This document shows positions 1 through 7,092 of a DNA stretch of 8,643 nt, in pieces; position 1 is the first letter of the stretch, and each line of letters opens with the position of its first letter. Location of the stretch: NCBI GenBank assembly GCA_036501345.1, contig DASYAN010000440.1, forward strand, positions 1-8,643, written 5' to 3'. A program made the translations under genes and the position numbers. This DNA is from DASYAN01 sp036501345 (GTDB taxonomy: Bacteria; Chloroflexota; Ktedonobacteria; Ktedonobacterales; Ktedonobacteraceae). Under the pieces are notes generated by a model, which was not told the origin of the DNA, ran no database searches, and saw only the letters and a program-made list of their open reading frames with translations.

Positions 1-651
1 CTGCGCCATCTTACTTGGCAAGAAATGCCAGCAGCGCACATCAGGCCAGGGAATATGAATGAAATGCTGCATCACAATACTGGGATGGCGCTGACGAATC
101 ATGGCTGGGGCCAAGTAGAGGTGGTAATCTTGTAACATCACCACTGGCACGGTCTGCTCACGCTCGATCTCGATATTGACCGCATGAGCAATGGCTTGAT
201 TGGCAACGGTGTAGCCATGCTCCCAAGCATCGAGGAGCAGCTTGGTTGAGGTAGCATCCTGGGTTGGGTCATACATATAATGTTGCAGGAACCAGAGCAG
301 CTCATTGCTGATCTTCTCATAGTGCTTGCGGTAGGCTTCTTTGGCAATCGAAACATAATGCAGTTGCATCTTCTGGCCTGGGAGAGGAGATTGCAGTAAT
401 CCACCATGTTGTTGAGCCTGCTTTGCCGCTTGACGATCACCTTCTGTCATGGTCATGGCAACCCACGTGACGTCCATACGGTTTCCGGCATCAATGAGTG
501 CTGTCACCATTCCGCCAGCACCTCGTCGCGCTTTGAGTGTCTTGTCTTGTGTGAGCTGATATTCCACGGGACCACGATTTGACGCAATGATAAGACGACG
601 CGAATGTATTAACTGCGCAGGGGAGACCTTTGTCGTCTTCCGCGTGGGCAT
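1..651 (-). CDS. otsA: Trehalose-6-phosphate synthase, GT20 family (N-terminal part; runs off window edge)
   Basis: This reading frame is open for 217 codons from an ATG at 651 down to base 1, so only the N-terminal half is in the window. GT20 enzymes transfer glucose from UDP- or ADP-glucose to glucose-6-phosphate in the cytoplasm, giving trehalose-6-phosphate, a stress-protectant precursor. Family motifs appear in order: SNRGPVEY (residues 24-31) with GAGGMVTAL (44-52) in the N-terminal loop, SNELLWFL (115-122), QDYHLYLAP (174-182) with the DYHL signature, and HIPWP (199-203), which carries the active-site His. The start is supported by AAAGGA about 7 bases upstream. The gene is probably chromosomal backbone that borders the mobile element. 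A glucosylglycerol-phosphate synthase, a close GT20 relative, cannot be excluded from this half. Whether a phosphatase domain follows cannot be seen. Confidence 0.9.
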   Translation of the reverse strand, partial: MPTRKTTKVSPAQLIHSRRLIIASNRGPVEYQLTQDKTLKARRGAGGMVTALIDAGNRMDVTWVAMTMTEGDRQAAKQAQQHGGLLQSPLPGQKMQLHYVSIAKEAYRKHYEKISNELLWFLQHYMYDPTQDATSTKLLLDAWEHGYTVANQAIAHAVNIEIEREQTVPVVMLQDYHLYLAPAMIRQRHPSIVMQHFIHIPWPDVRCWHFLPSKMAQ

Positions 652-1237
652 GGGTATATCCTTTCTAATAGGTGCTTACTGTTGATATATTGAGCACCAT
701 AAGGCACAAACCTCTTCATATAAAGCCTGCCCTCTGTTAAAGAACGCCGATGTGGTCTGACCTACGAACAAACCACAGTATGGATGAGGAAACTAACAAG
801 TCTCCACAATTAATGTTACCATACAGCGAAGTAGAATTCCACATTCTGGCTATCAAAGGAGGTATATCCTATTTCAAATGCCTCTTTCTTAACCAATCTT
901 GCTTCTTTAAGGATAACCGGAAGAGGCGTGTCTGGGAAGTGGCAATCTCCTGACATCTGTCAGTTCCACCAAGTTGCCTTGTCGCGAGCTCGCTTGTTGA
1001 TACTGTGTTGATGAGAAGTTGTACTGTGTTGATGAGGGGTGTGGTTTGGTTTAGATGCTCAAGTTACAAAGAGACAGTGCATCTTCTGGATCATTCATTT
1101 TTTGGGAGCGAGACGACGTAGTGCCCACGTACATCTTAACTATGCGAGTTAAGACCCTCTCAACCCGCTCTACAACTCATTTTACTGCATATGGCAATAT
1201 CCAAAACTTTCCTTTTACATCAGTGTGTACATCAACA
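652..1237. other. Intergenic region between otsA and the integrase
   Basis: About 590 bp with no convincing gene. Two short plus-strand frames (750-953 and 1055-1285) lack ribosome sites and protein-like composition. The stretch holds the leader of the trehalose-phosphate synthase gene on its left, a small dyad CTGACA-tc-TGTCAG at 950-963, and the 15-bp direct repeats described separately. One junction of the integrated element should fall here, because integrases usually lie beside their attachment site. I see no tRNA gene. Confidence 0.6.
1001..1036 (+). repeat. 15-bp direct repeat, possible integrase arm or attachment sites
   Basis: TACTGTGTTGATGAG occurs at 1001-1015 and again at 1022-1036, an identical pair with a 21-bp period, about two helical turns. 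The core GTGTTGATG appears a third time in inverse orientation (CATCAACAC at 1230-1238), touching the integrase stop codon. Tyrosine integrases commonly bind short repeated arm sites next to their own gene, so this is a reasonable candidate. The role is inference; no core crossover site or matching second attachment site was found in the window. Confidence 0.45.
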
Positions 1238-2371
1238 CTATTTAAAAAGCTCATCCATTCCATTCATTGCATCCCTCTGCATTGATGGGAGCAAATGAGA
1301 ATAGGTATCCATGGTCATAGCGATCGTACTATGCCCTAAAAGTTCTTGCACCACTTTCGGATGGACACCCATGGTCAAGAGGATGGTAGCAGCACTGTGA
1401 CGAAGATCATGAAAACGCATATGAGGTAAGCCCGTTTGAATAAGTGCTTGCTGAAACCATATCAGCAGTCGGTCAGGACTTAAAAAGTTACCCTTGCTAT
1501 TAGGGAAGACAAGTCCTTTTTCTGTCCACTTGGTTCCAGCTTGCTGCTTTGCTTGATCCAGCATGACACGATGCTTTTTTAATGCCTCTACAGCGACATG
1601 AGGTAACATCACTCTCCGATGGCTTGTTTTTGTCTTCGGCTCATTTTCGACATAGCCATAACCAGCTATTCGATTCATTGTACGACGCACATGCAAGACG
1701 CCTTGCTCAAGGTCGATATCATCCCACCGAAGTGCTAATAACTCACCTCGACGCATACCTGTTGTGATAGCAATAATAAGTAAAGCTTCTATCTGACTCC
1801 CTCGCACAGCTTGAATAAGTTTTTGAGCATCACTAGCTGAGAGTGGATGAACCTCATACCGTGTTTTTTTCGGAACTGCTGCAAGAGATGAGACATTGCG
1901 GGAAAGCAAGTTCCATTTGACGGCATTCTCTAATGCTTCATGAAGGACACCATGAATAACAGAAATGGTATTAGGTTTGAGCCCTTCTTGTGCTTTCCTA
2001 GCATAAAAAGCTTGCACTTGTTGAACCGTGAGCTTGTGAAGAAACACTTGTCCCAGACTTGGGATCAGATGCTTGGTGATCGCTGAACGATATTGTGTAT
2101 ATGTGCTATGTTTGACCATCGGAGGCTTATGCGTCGTTTCCAGCCACTGGATCAGATAGTCACCAAGTCGCTGTTTCGGACCAGTAGCCAAGGTTCCCTT
2201 CTGATTTTCCTGTTGAGCATTGCGTAGCTTCTCAAGTGCTTCCTTTTGTGTTGTACCATAGAAGTAGACCCGCTTGCCATTTTCAGGAACAAAGCTAGCC
2301 TGCCAACGCCCATCTTTCCGCTTAAAGAGCGTTCCTTCCCCATTTTTACGATGTTTCTTATTTTCTGACAT
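1238..2371 (-). CDS. int: Tyrosine recombinase / phage-type integrase
   Basis: This 377-residue site-specific recombinase would integrate and excise the element by strand exchange through a 3'-phosphotyrosine. The N-terminus has an AP2-like arm-binding segment (GEGTLFKRKDGRW, about 11-23). A core-binding SAM-like domain follows (about 65-165), then the catalytic domain (about 175-365). All catalytic residues are visible: R207 in TGMRRGE, K246 in PKTKTSHR, H321 and R324 in HDLRHS, H347 in LLGHS, and the nucleophile Y357 in DTYSHL. The length is normal for integrative elements. A longer frame reaches 2488, but the ATG at 2371 has a perfect AAGGAGGT about 5 bases upstream and starts 13 bp after the excisionase stop, so I choose it. 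It is the last gene of the rep-xis-int operon and appears intact. Confidence 0.95.
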   Translation of the reverse strand: MSENKKHRKNGEGTLFKRKDGRWQASFVPENGKRVYFYGTTQKEALEKLRNAQQENQKGTLATGPKQRLGDYLIQWLETTHKPPMVKHSTYTQYRSAITKHLIPSLGQVFLHKLTVQQVQAFYARKAQEGLKPNTISVIHGVLHEALENAVKWNLLSRNVSSLAAVPKKTRYEVHPLSASDAQKLIQAVRGSQIEALLIIAITTGMRRGELLALRWDDIDLEQGVLHVRRTMNRIAGYGYVENEPKTKTSHRRVMLPHVAVEALKKHRVMLDQAKQQAGTKWTEKGLVFPNSKGNFLSPDRLLIWFQQALIQTGLPHMRFHDLRHSAATILLTMGVHPKVVQELLGHSTIAMTMDTYSHLLPSMQRDAMNGMDELFK

Positions 2372-2384
2372 ATGAACCTCCTTG

Positions 2385-2597
2385 CTACTGTTCATGCTCA
2401 GCAAGCCATTTTTGCAACGACACAGGAGAAATGCGCACAGAACGCCCAAGCCTGATAATGGGAAGCCCTTCCATATCAATAAGTACATAGACTGTCGGAC
2501 GGCTCACATTGAGCATCTTTGCAACAGCCGGAATGGTCAGCAACGGCTGTAAAGATTCGAGCGTTGTACCAGACGCTTGAATAAGCGATCCTTGCAT
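2385..2597 (-). CDS. xis: Excisionase-family HTH protein
   Basis: A 70-residue protein with a MerR-like winged helix-turn-helix of the excisionase (HTH_17) type. It has a short N-terminal tail, then LLTIPAVAKMLNVSRPTVY (about 19-37, HTH), then GLPIIRLGRSVRISPVSLQKWL (about 44-65), the wing and closing helix typical of the family. Such proteins bend att DNA and bias the integrase towards excision, and some also repress transcription. The frame extends upstream to 2672 inside rep, but the ATG at 2597 has AGGAGGG about 8 bases upstream and follows the rep stop by 13 bp, so the short form is preferred. Its place between rep and int supports the excisionase role over an unrelated regulator. Confidence 0.85.
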   Translation of the reverse strand: MQGSLIQASGTTLESLQPLLTIPAVAKMLNVSRPTVYVLIDMEGLPIIRLGRSVRISPVSLQKWLAEHEQ

Positions 2598-2610
2598 TAG
2601 AGCAACCCTC

Positions 2611-4053
2611 CTAGGCAATAGCCTTTTCTTTTTCAATAGAATAAAGAACCCGTTTCTTTTGCACTTGCTCATTGAAATTGCGTTTTTTCTCTTCTAGATA
2701 GCTCTCGACTTCCTCAAAGAGAAAATGAAAGGTATCCGAGAGATCCGGTTGAGCCCCTTCCAATCGACCAGCAGGACGCCACGCCTCAGTAGTAATGGTG
2801 CATCCCACAATTTGAGCAACCATGCGACGCAAATTGACCTGATACCTGCGCTTGCGCATAAAAGGCTCCAGATCCAACGGGAGAGCAAGCAGAGGAAGAG
2901 CCACCGGAGCAGAAGCAGAAGGGGTATGACACTTGACCATCCTGGAGGTATCCTTCCAGGGACGAGCCTCTAGCTCTTCATCTACCAGTTGAAGCAGCTC
3001 TTCTTTCTCCCGTTCCTCCCGCTCATAGTCCGACTCTGGAAGAATGACCGGAGCAAAAGCCGACTGAACGACACGCCAGTCAGGATGCACAGGCCAACGC
3101 GAGCGGTTGGTATCCTCTGTGGGAATGATATAGCGCAGCCAGCCATCAGGAAGACCATCCTCACCACCATCTACATGACCCACTGCATAGGACCACAGCC
3201 CGGGCAAACGCTCTTCGAGATCATAGGCATTGTCAATCCCATGAAAGACCCCCTCTTGCTGCATTTCATTCAAAGCTTGCCGCTTGTAGCGCACCTCAAT
3301 ACGCCACACAGGTGATTGACCATCCCAGATCGCCTCACCATTCTCATCTTTGACCTGCCGCCAGAGATCATGAAACCACGCTTTGTCAGGAGATTTGTAC
3401 TTGATCTCATGCGTCTTGTCATAGAGCAATGCCGAGAGCGCACCACCGCGAGCGCCAAAGGGTAGGCCTGTAATACGACCCCAGCGCTGTTTAATGGAAT
3501 CAGGACCATCGATCATGCCGTCATCCACAACAGAGGATGGAATCAACCCAGTGAGTTGAGCCCGCGAGACAAAATGTTCTTTCACTTGCTGGACCGAGCT
3601 CAAATCCAGCCCCATCACATCCACGGCTAAATCACAACTGGAGACGTGCAACGTGATATAGTCACCAAAGATGGACATGAGGAACTGATGCACATCGACC
3701 AGGATCTGACCCAGGTCACGCTTGCGCCACAAGTACGCCGAGGAGAGCCGCACTTGTGCCAGGATTTGCGCTTTGGAACTGCGATTGACGGCAACCGAGA
3801 GCCAGTGATTATGCATGATCCAGTTAAAGCCATCACCCCCTTTGGCACGCATGAGCAGGGAAGCCCCATTGAAGGCAAAGCGTGTGGGAAAATCCTCTTC
3901 AACCTCTTGCGCTTGCTCTTTCAACAGTTTTAACTCTTCTTGCAAAAGCTGATCGACACGCCGTTCCTCAACCTCGAATACATGATCTGTCGGATACACA
4001 TTCAGCACGAGTGTATCAAGAAAAGCACCAAGAATTTTTACCATGCTTTCCAT
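2611..4053 (-). CDS. rep: Replication initiator, Rep_trans-like (rolling-circle type)
   Basis: A 480-residue protein resembling the Rep_trans / replication initiation factor family of plasmids and integrative elements, which nick a double-strand origin and start rolling-circle replication. Supporting landmarks, in the family's order, are SCDLAVDV (139-146, the acidic beta strand), TGLPFGARGGALSALLYDK (195-213, with the YDK motif and likely catalytic Y211), and WRIEVRYKR (250-258, the conserved acidic strand). The N-terminus has an acidic coiled-coil-like stretch (about 27-54). The region after about 340 is highly charged (SDYEREEREKEELL) and ends in a basic helical tail, with no family match I recognise. 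The start has GGAGGT 6 bases upstream. The gene heads the rep-xis-int operon. Assignment rests on motif order and context, and catalytic Tyr identity is inferred. Confidence 0.75.
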   Translation of the reverse strand: MESMVKILGAFLDTLVLNVYPTDHVFEVEERRVDQLLQEELKLLKEQAQEVEEDFPTRFAFNGASLLMRAKGGDGFNWIMHNHWLSVAVNRSSKAQILAQVRLSSAYLWRKRDLGQILVDVHQFLMSIFGDYITLHVSSCDLAVDVMGLDLSSVQQVKEHFVSRAQLTGLIPSSVVDDGMIDGPDSIKQRWGRITGLPFGARGGALSALLYDKTHEIKYKSPDKAWFHDLWRQVKDENGEAIWDGQSPVWRIEVRYKRQALNEMQQEGVFHGIDNAYDLEERLPGLWSYAVGHVDGGEDGLPDGWLRYIIPTEDTNRSRWPVHPDWRVVQSAFAPVILPESDYEREEREKEELLQLVDEELEARPWKDTSRMVKCHTPSASAPVALPLLALPLDLEPFMRKRRYQVNLRRMVAQIVGCTITTEAWRPAGRLEGAQPDLSDTFHFLFEEVESYLEEKKRNFNEQVQKKRVLYSIEKEKAIA

Positions 4054-4114
4054 AACAAGACCTCCACAAGCAAATCAAAGATGAATAGAACGAGCAGCAG
4101 ACGCATGTATTTTG

Positions 4115-4161
4115 AGCGGTGGGGTTTACTTGCTCCACCGCTTGGAACGTTGCCCAACGTT
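4115..4161. promoter_or_regulatory. Two adjacent dyads upstream of rep (candidate nick or control site)
   Basis: AGCGGTGG (4115-4122) pairs perfectly with CCACCGCT (4135-4142) across a 12-base loop. Directly beside it, AACGTTG and CAACGTT face each other over two bases (about 4146-4161). The pair begins 62 bp upstream of the rep start codon. Rolling-circle double-strand origins typically carry such hairpins near or inside rep. A transcriptional control hairpin in the rep leader is the main alternative. Confidence 0.45.
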
Positions 4162-4240
4162 TCCGGTACTTGAACATTTTTTTGAAGGATATGTGTTTTT
4201 GTCTGTGGTGTTTGACCGTCTTCGCATTGATTGAACAAGT

Positions 4241-4282
4241 GTGCATATGCACGCGTGCGGCGTCCTGGCGTGCAGGCGTGCA
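4241..4282. repeat. 12-bp palindrome plus four 8-bp iteron-like units
   Basis: GTGCATATGCAC at 4241-4252 is a perfect palindrome. It overlaps the start of a run with strict 8-bp period: ACGCGTGC, GGCGTCCT, GGCGTGCA, GGCGTGCA (4251, 4259, 4267, 4275). The last two units are identical and the first two are degenerate. The run lies about 200 bp upstream of rep in an otherwise AT-leaning intergenic region, which is the expected place for initiator binding sites. Function is inferred from position only. Confidence 0.45.
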
Positions 4283-4702
4283 AGAAACATTTGAGGGTCT
4301 CAGACGAACGCAGCAGAGAGTAACAGGTGAGATAGCTTTGTTGGGAGGGAAGAAGAATGAGCCATTTCTTTTTGTTGGTGGGATTATTGACCCATATTTT
4401 GATTTTGGATGATTTTAGGGGATTATTTTGTTTCTGAGTAATATGATATAGAAAAGACGTGTACAAGCCATTTTTGAGCTTCTCAGTGATGAAGCTTGAA
4501 GCATTTTGCAGAGCGGCTTGATCTATCATAGATGATATAAGATGCATAATGATACAAGGAACCGTTGCCACTCTCATTGATGCACTACGCACTAGACACG
4601 GAGTGATCTTGTTGCACAACGACACACCCCCGATGCTCTTCATTGAGCACCAAGCAAACCCATGGGAATGTGTAGCGTGTGATGTATGATCAAGCAGGTT
4701 TA
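4283..4702. other. Noncoding stretch between candidate origin and the membrane-protein gene
   Basis: An AT-rich tract runs from about 4365 to 4460 and includes a 9-bp direct repeat GGGATTATT (4380-4388, 4419-4427). AT-rich DNA next to iterons can serve as a melting zone. A long minus-strand frame crosses the region, but its Trp, Cys and His richness and lack of a ribosome site mark it as noncoding. The only other item is a weak 46-codon frame at 4549-4689. Confidence 0.4.
4549..4689 (+). CDS. Possible 46-residue small protein (weak)
   Basis: An ATG-initiated frame encodes 46 residues with balanced composition: an amphipathic start (GTVATLIDALRTRHGVILL) and an end with a CxxC pair (ECVAC). 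I do not recognise a family. There is no Shine-Dalgarno sequence in front of the ATG, and the frame is short enough to arise by chance. It lies convergent to the minus-strand membrane-protein gene, ending 13 bp before that gene's stop. Listed because its composition is more protein-like than the overlapping frames. Confidence 0.2.
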   Translation: MIQGTVATLIDALRTRHGVILLHNDTPPMLFIEHQANPWECVACDV

Positions 4703-5110
4703 TCAGCATCCAATCACCTCTGAGAGGATCACACCAGAGAGCGATGTGAGCACCACCAAACCAGCTTGGGCTTGCTTGCCATGATCGTGTGCCAGAGCTG
4801 CCAAGAAGCCAGCACACGCACCGACCAACCAAAAGAAGAGATCCGACTTCCTACCGTAATCGCTTTCCAACAGACTTCGAGTGATATTTGCAACAACATC
4901 AACCACTGTGACAGAAACTCCACACACCATGTCACCTGGGTCAGCACCCTCTCTATCGAAGTAGTCATCATAGGCCCATGTATAACCAGAGCCAAACTTC
5001 GGATGAGAAGTAATACGACCATCAAGACACGAAAGATCAAGAGAACTAGAAGGAGGAATACAAAGAGAAACAACAGGCAAGGCAACAGGGATACTAGCAA
5101 AATCCAACAC
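4703..5110 (-). CDS. Small predicted membrane protein, unknown function
   Basis: A 135-residue protein read from a GTG at 5110 with AAAGGA 8 bases upstream. An N-terminal hydrophobic stretch (about 5-20) could be a signal or anchor segment. The middle is acidic and aromatic (GYTWAYDDYFDREGADPGD, about 42-60). Two hydrophobic segments near the C-terminus (about 91-107 and 115-133) look like a membrane hairpin around the short AHDHGKQ loop. I recognise no family. It sits upstream of rep in the same orientation, separated by the candidate origin region, so it may belong to the element as a small spread, exclusion or accessory protein; that is a guess from position. Two overlapping frames (4729-5169 minus and 4766-5116 plus) look less protein-like. 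Confidence 0.55.
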   Translation of the reverse strand: MLDFASIPVALPVVSLCIPPSSSLDLSCLDGRITSHPKFGSGYTWAYDDYFDREGADPGDMVCGVSVTVVDVVANITRSLLESDYGRKSDLFFWLVGACAGFLAALAHDHGKQAQAGLVVLTSLSGVILSEVIGC

Positions 5111-5211
5111 GAGTGAAATCCTTTCTCTGGAAAAGCCAGAGGACCGAGTGAACTATGCAACAAAACCATACCCTAGTACTACTTATACTATCTTGCGGAA
5201 CATATTAAGTT

Positions 5212-5279
5212 ACGCAACTTGCAAAGGAATTATACCTAGTATTCTCAGCTTTGTCAATGGGAAAAGAAACGCAACTTGC
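5212..5279. promoter_or_regulatory. Repeated palindromic motif ACGCAACTTGC, candidate operator pair
   Basis: ACGCAACTTGC is found at 5212-5222 and 5269-5279, identical copies 57 bp apart. Its centre GCAA-C-TTGC is a short palindrome. The downstream copy overlaps the -35 box of the promoter for the HTH-GNAT gene, so a bound protein would block or reshape transcription. The gene product's own HTH domain is the simplest candidate ligand, but that is inference. Confidence 0.45.
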
Positions 5280-5304
5280 GACACTATTACAAAGATGCTA
5301 AAAT
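5276..5304 (+). promoter_or_regulatory. Sigma70-type promoter for the HTH-GNAT gene
   Basis: TTGCGA (5276-5281) and TAAAAT (5299-5304) match the -35 and -10 consensus at 4 of 6 and 5 of 6 positions, with an ideal 17-bp spacer. Transcription would begin near 5311, about 30 bases before the start codon, leaving room for the AAGGAG ribosome site at about 5329. Confidence 0.6.
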
Positions 5305-5340
5305 ACAGAGAGATTGACCGTCCCAAACAAGGAGAAAATT

Positions 5341-6189
5341 ATGTCAACCAGAAAGAGACAACTCACGGCCTTTGTTGATGGAGACCTTTACTATGCGGCG
5401 CAAAAGACGCAAGAAGTGCTGGGTATGACTTATAGCGCAGTAAGAAATCAAGTTATAGCAGGGAATATAACAGCAAAAACGCCAAAAGGCAAAAGACAGC
5501 TCTATTACAGAGCAAAAGATGTAGAAGAATTGGCAAGAGAGTTAAACGTATTCACAACACACAGAAAAAACAAACCTACCCAATTTGAAAGATTAAAAAC
5601 GAAAGAGGAGATGGAGCAGTGCCAAGAAATTAGTCAAGCTCTTTTCGGTGTACAAAGAGAAATAACTGACCTTATGAAAACAGTAGAAAAAAATCCTGAA
5701 ACCTATTATATACTCAAAGACGAGAATCAAATAATAGGCTACACTGCCATATGGCCAGTCAAAACAGAAAAACTCAATAACATACTAGCACAAACTTTAC
5801 CAGTACAAGTATCATTAGAAGATATAGAAGTTTTTGAGAGCGGAAAGAGTATAGATATATATATAGTTGTGATAGGTGTAAAACCAAACTTTACCAGAGC
5901 AGAGGGGCATTATTATGGAGCTAGACTTATATCAGGTCTCATAGGGGTTATAGTAAACCTGGGAGAAAGGGGAATACCTATAGGTACTATCGCAGCTAGA
6001 AGTAACATGCCAGATGGAATTAGACTCATGAAAGGTATAGGCTTTACTGAAATTGAACCGCTCACACCCGAAAGAAGAACGTTTACCATTAACATCAAAG
6101 AGTCTGGTATCCCTTTCGTCATGAAATATAAAGAGAAAATACGCAAGTGGCAAGAGGAACATAATAATACTAAGATACTAGAAGTTTGA
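5341..6189 (+). CDS. HTH (MerR-like) domain fused to GNAT-like N-acetyltransferase
   Basis: A 282-residue two-domain protein. Residues about 15-70 form a MerR/excisionase-like DNA-binding domain: a helix-turn-helix (YYAAQKTQEVLGMTYSAVRNQ) and a wing-like GKRQLYYRAKDVEELAREL. After a basic linker (72-85), residues about 90-245 fit a GNAT fold: a substrate helix, beta strands TYYILKDENQIIGYTAIW (121-138) and IDIYIVVIGV (171-180), a helix after RAEGHYYGARL (186-196), and the C-terminal motif ARSNMPDGIRLMKGIGFTEIE. The usual R/QxxGxG/A acetyl-CoA loop is not canonical, so catalysis is unproven. The ATG at 5341 has AAGGAG 7 bases upstream and is preferred over the one at 5314. Codon use is rich in AGA and ATA, unlike the rep-xis-int genes, suggesting separate acquisition. 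It could be an acetyl-CoA-sensing regulator or a DNA-targeted acetyltransferase. Confidence 0.75.
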   Translation: MSTRKRQLTAFVDGDLYYAAQKTQEVLGMTYSAVRNQVIAGNITAKTPKGKRQLYYRAKDVEELARELNVFTTHRKNKPTQFERLKTKEEMEQCQEISQALFGVQREITDLMKTVEKNPETYYILKDENQIIGYTAIWPVKTEKLNNILAQTLPVQVSLEDIEVFESGKSIDIYIVVIGVKPNFTRAEGHYYGARLISGLIGVIVNLGERGIPIGTIAARSNMPDGIRLMKGIGFTEIEPLTPERRTFTINIKESGIPFVMKYKEKIRKWQEEHNNTKILEV

Positions 6190-6550
6190 AGTACAAAACG
6201 CTGCTTGATAGCAGCACTGATCCCCATTGCAAATCCCGTAGAAACTTGCAATACGGTCTAAAATCAAAGGCTCAAGAGAAGTAGCAAAAAGGCAGCTCAA
6301 GATGTGCTATCATATTCGAACTGTGTCTAAACATAGGCACCTGGAGAATTGCTTACAGTAGTCAAACTCAGGTGCTTTTCTACCCAATGCTGACATCACA
6401 TGTGACATCAGAGAGCTTTTACAAAGGTTGACACTGGTGTACTCAAATGAACTATCAGCACTCTGTCGTCAAGCACAAGCCCCACGGAGAAGCCATCTCA
6501 TCTCTACATGGAACAGTTTATCCTCTACTCGCTCATGATCTTTCAAAAAT
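6190..6550. other. Noncoding region after the HTH-GNAT gene
   Basis: No convincing gene. A perfect 6-bp hairpin GCTGCT-tgat-AGCAGC lies at 6200-6215 right after the stop codon but has no T-run. The clearer terminator is at 6335-6381. A 72-codon plus-strand frame starting at 6447 has no ribosome site and runs into the repeat zone. Confidence 0.5.
6335..6381 (+). terminator. Likely intrinsic terminator
   Basis: GCACCTG (6337-6343) pairs perfectly with CAGGTGC (6369-6375), extended outward by a G-T and an A-T pair, and is followed directly by TTTTCT. The 25-base loop is longer than usual. It lies about 150 bp after the HTH-GNAT stop and would end that transcript. Confidence 0.5.
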
Positions 6551-6715
6551 GAGGGCGTTTCGTAACCTAGATAAACGGAGCCTTTGTGAATTGAAGAGGT
6601 TCCCTTTGCTGCCAAAATTGTCCCTCTTTCCGCCTGGAAAATCTCTCGTGTATTGGCTATACTGAGTCGAGAAAAGAGCTCAAGCAGCAGAGCTTTGTGA
6701 GAGGTACGAAACGCC
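6551..6715. repeat. MITE-like unit A bounded by imperfect inverted repeats
   Basis: GAGGGCGTTTCGTAACC at 6551 is matched in inverse orientation by GGTACGAAACGCC at 6703-6715, 13 of 14 positions after one gap. The 165-bp interior carries a short TGTCC-type repeat module (about 6600-6635) and a TATACTGAG stretch that also appear, in the same order, in the unit at 7093-7311. No target duplication is seen, because a further copy of the end motif begins at 6716. Confidence 0.5.
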
Positions 6716-6858
6716 GAGGGTATTTCTTAACCCTGGCAGATGGGTAGGCAGAGTATATAAAGCTGCCCCTGAAGTGTCCCATTTTTGGAAGAAGGTGTCC
6801 CATTTGTCCCTAGAAAAAAAAATTTTCAAGTATCCTTGCTACTGAAGCTCGATAGTGA
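6716..6858. repeat. Repeat unit B (degenerate)
   Basis: It opens with GAGGGTATTTCTTAACC, abutting unit A head to head. It then holds two TGTCCCATTT repeats 21 bp apart (6775, 6796), an A/T run, and GTATCCTTGCTACTGA at about 6830. The next unit begins before any inverted end copy appears, so the right end is missing or was interrupted. Confidence 0.4.
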
Positions 6859-7040
6859 GAGGGCTTTTCGTAATCCAAAAACCCTTATCTCTGTTTGGAA
6901 GACAAACACCCTTTTGGGACAAAACGGACAGATTGGTACGTCCTATCCAGACAACGCTAGATGTCCACTTTGCCGCTAGGAAGATTACTGTCTTTCGGGT
7001 AGGATTTAGGCGGGGTATACGATTGCTCTAAACTCTGATC
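6859..7040. repeat. Repeat unit C (degenerate)
   Basis: It opens with GAGGGCTTTTCGTAATCC. TGTCC-type repeats follow at 6939 and 6962 (23-bp step; CGTCCTATCCAG, TGTCCACTTTGCC) and a weaker one at about 6989. A GGTATACGATTGC stretch at about 7015 matches the same position in the other units. No inverted right end is visible, and the IS630-type element begins at 7045. Confidence 0.4.
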
Positions 7041-7092
7041 ACTAGTGGGTCAGTTGCCAAATTCAGTGGCATTAAGCAACTCTGTGGTAATA

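Noticed and set aside
138..440. 100-codon minus-strand frame inside the left edge
   Set aside because: It is a shadow of the trehalose-phosphate synthase frame, which is open through all of 1-651 and carries GT20 motifs.
652..1237. tRNA gene as integration target
   Set aside because: No cloverleaf, T-loop (GTTCRANNC) or CCA-type end could be read on either strand.
750..1285. Short plus-strand frames between otsA and the integrase
   Set aside because: No ribosome sites, low-complexity or unlike real protein, and the second runs into the integrase C-terminus.
2598..2672. Longer N-terminus for the excisionase, starting within rep
   Set aside because: The ATG at 2597 has a strong AGGAGGG site and gives the usual family length; the extension only reads rep sequence out of frame.
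4038..4832. 264-codon minus-strand open frame overlapping the rep start and the membrane-protein gene
   Set aside because: Trp-, Cys- and His-rich composition, no ribosome site, and conflict with better supported genes at both ends.
6200..6215. Hairpin after the HTH-GNAT stop as an intrinsic terminator
   Set aside because: It has a perfect 6-bp stem but no following T-run; the structure at 6335-6381 is the better candidate.
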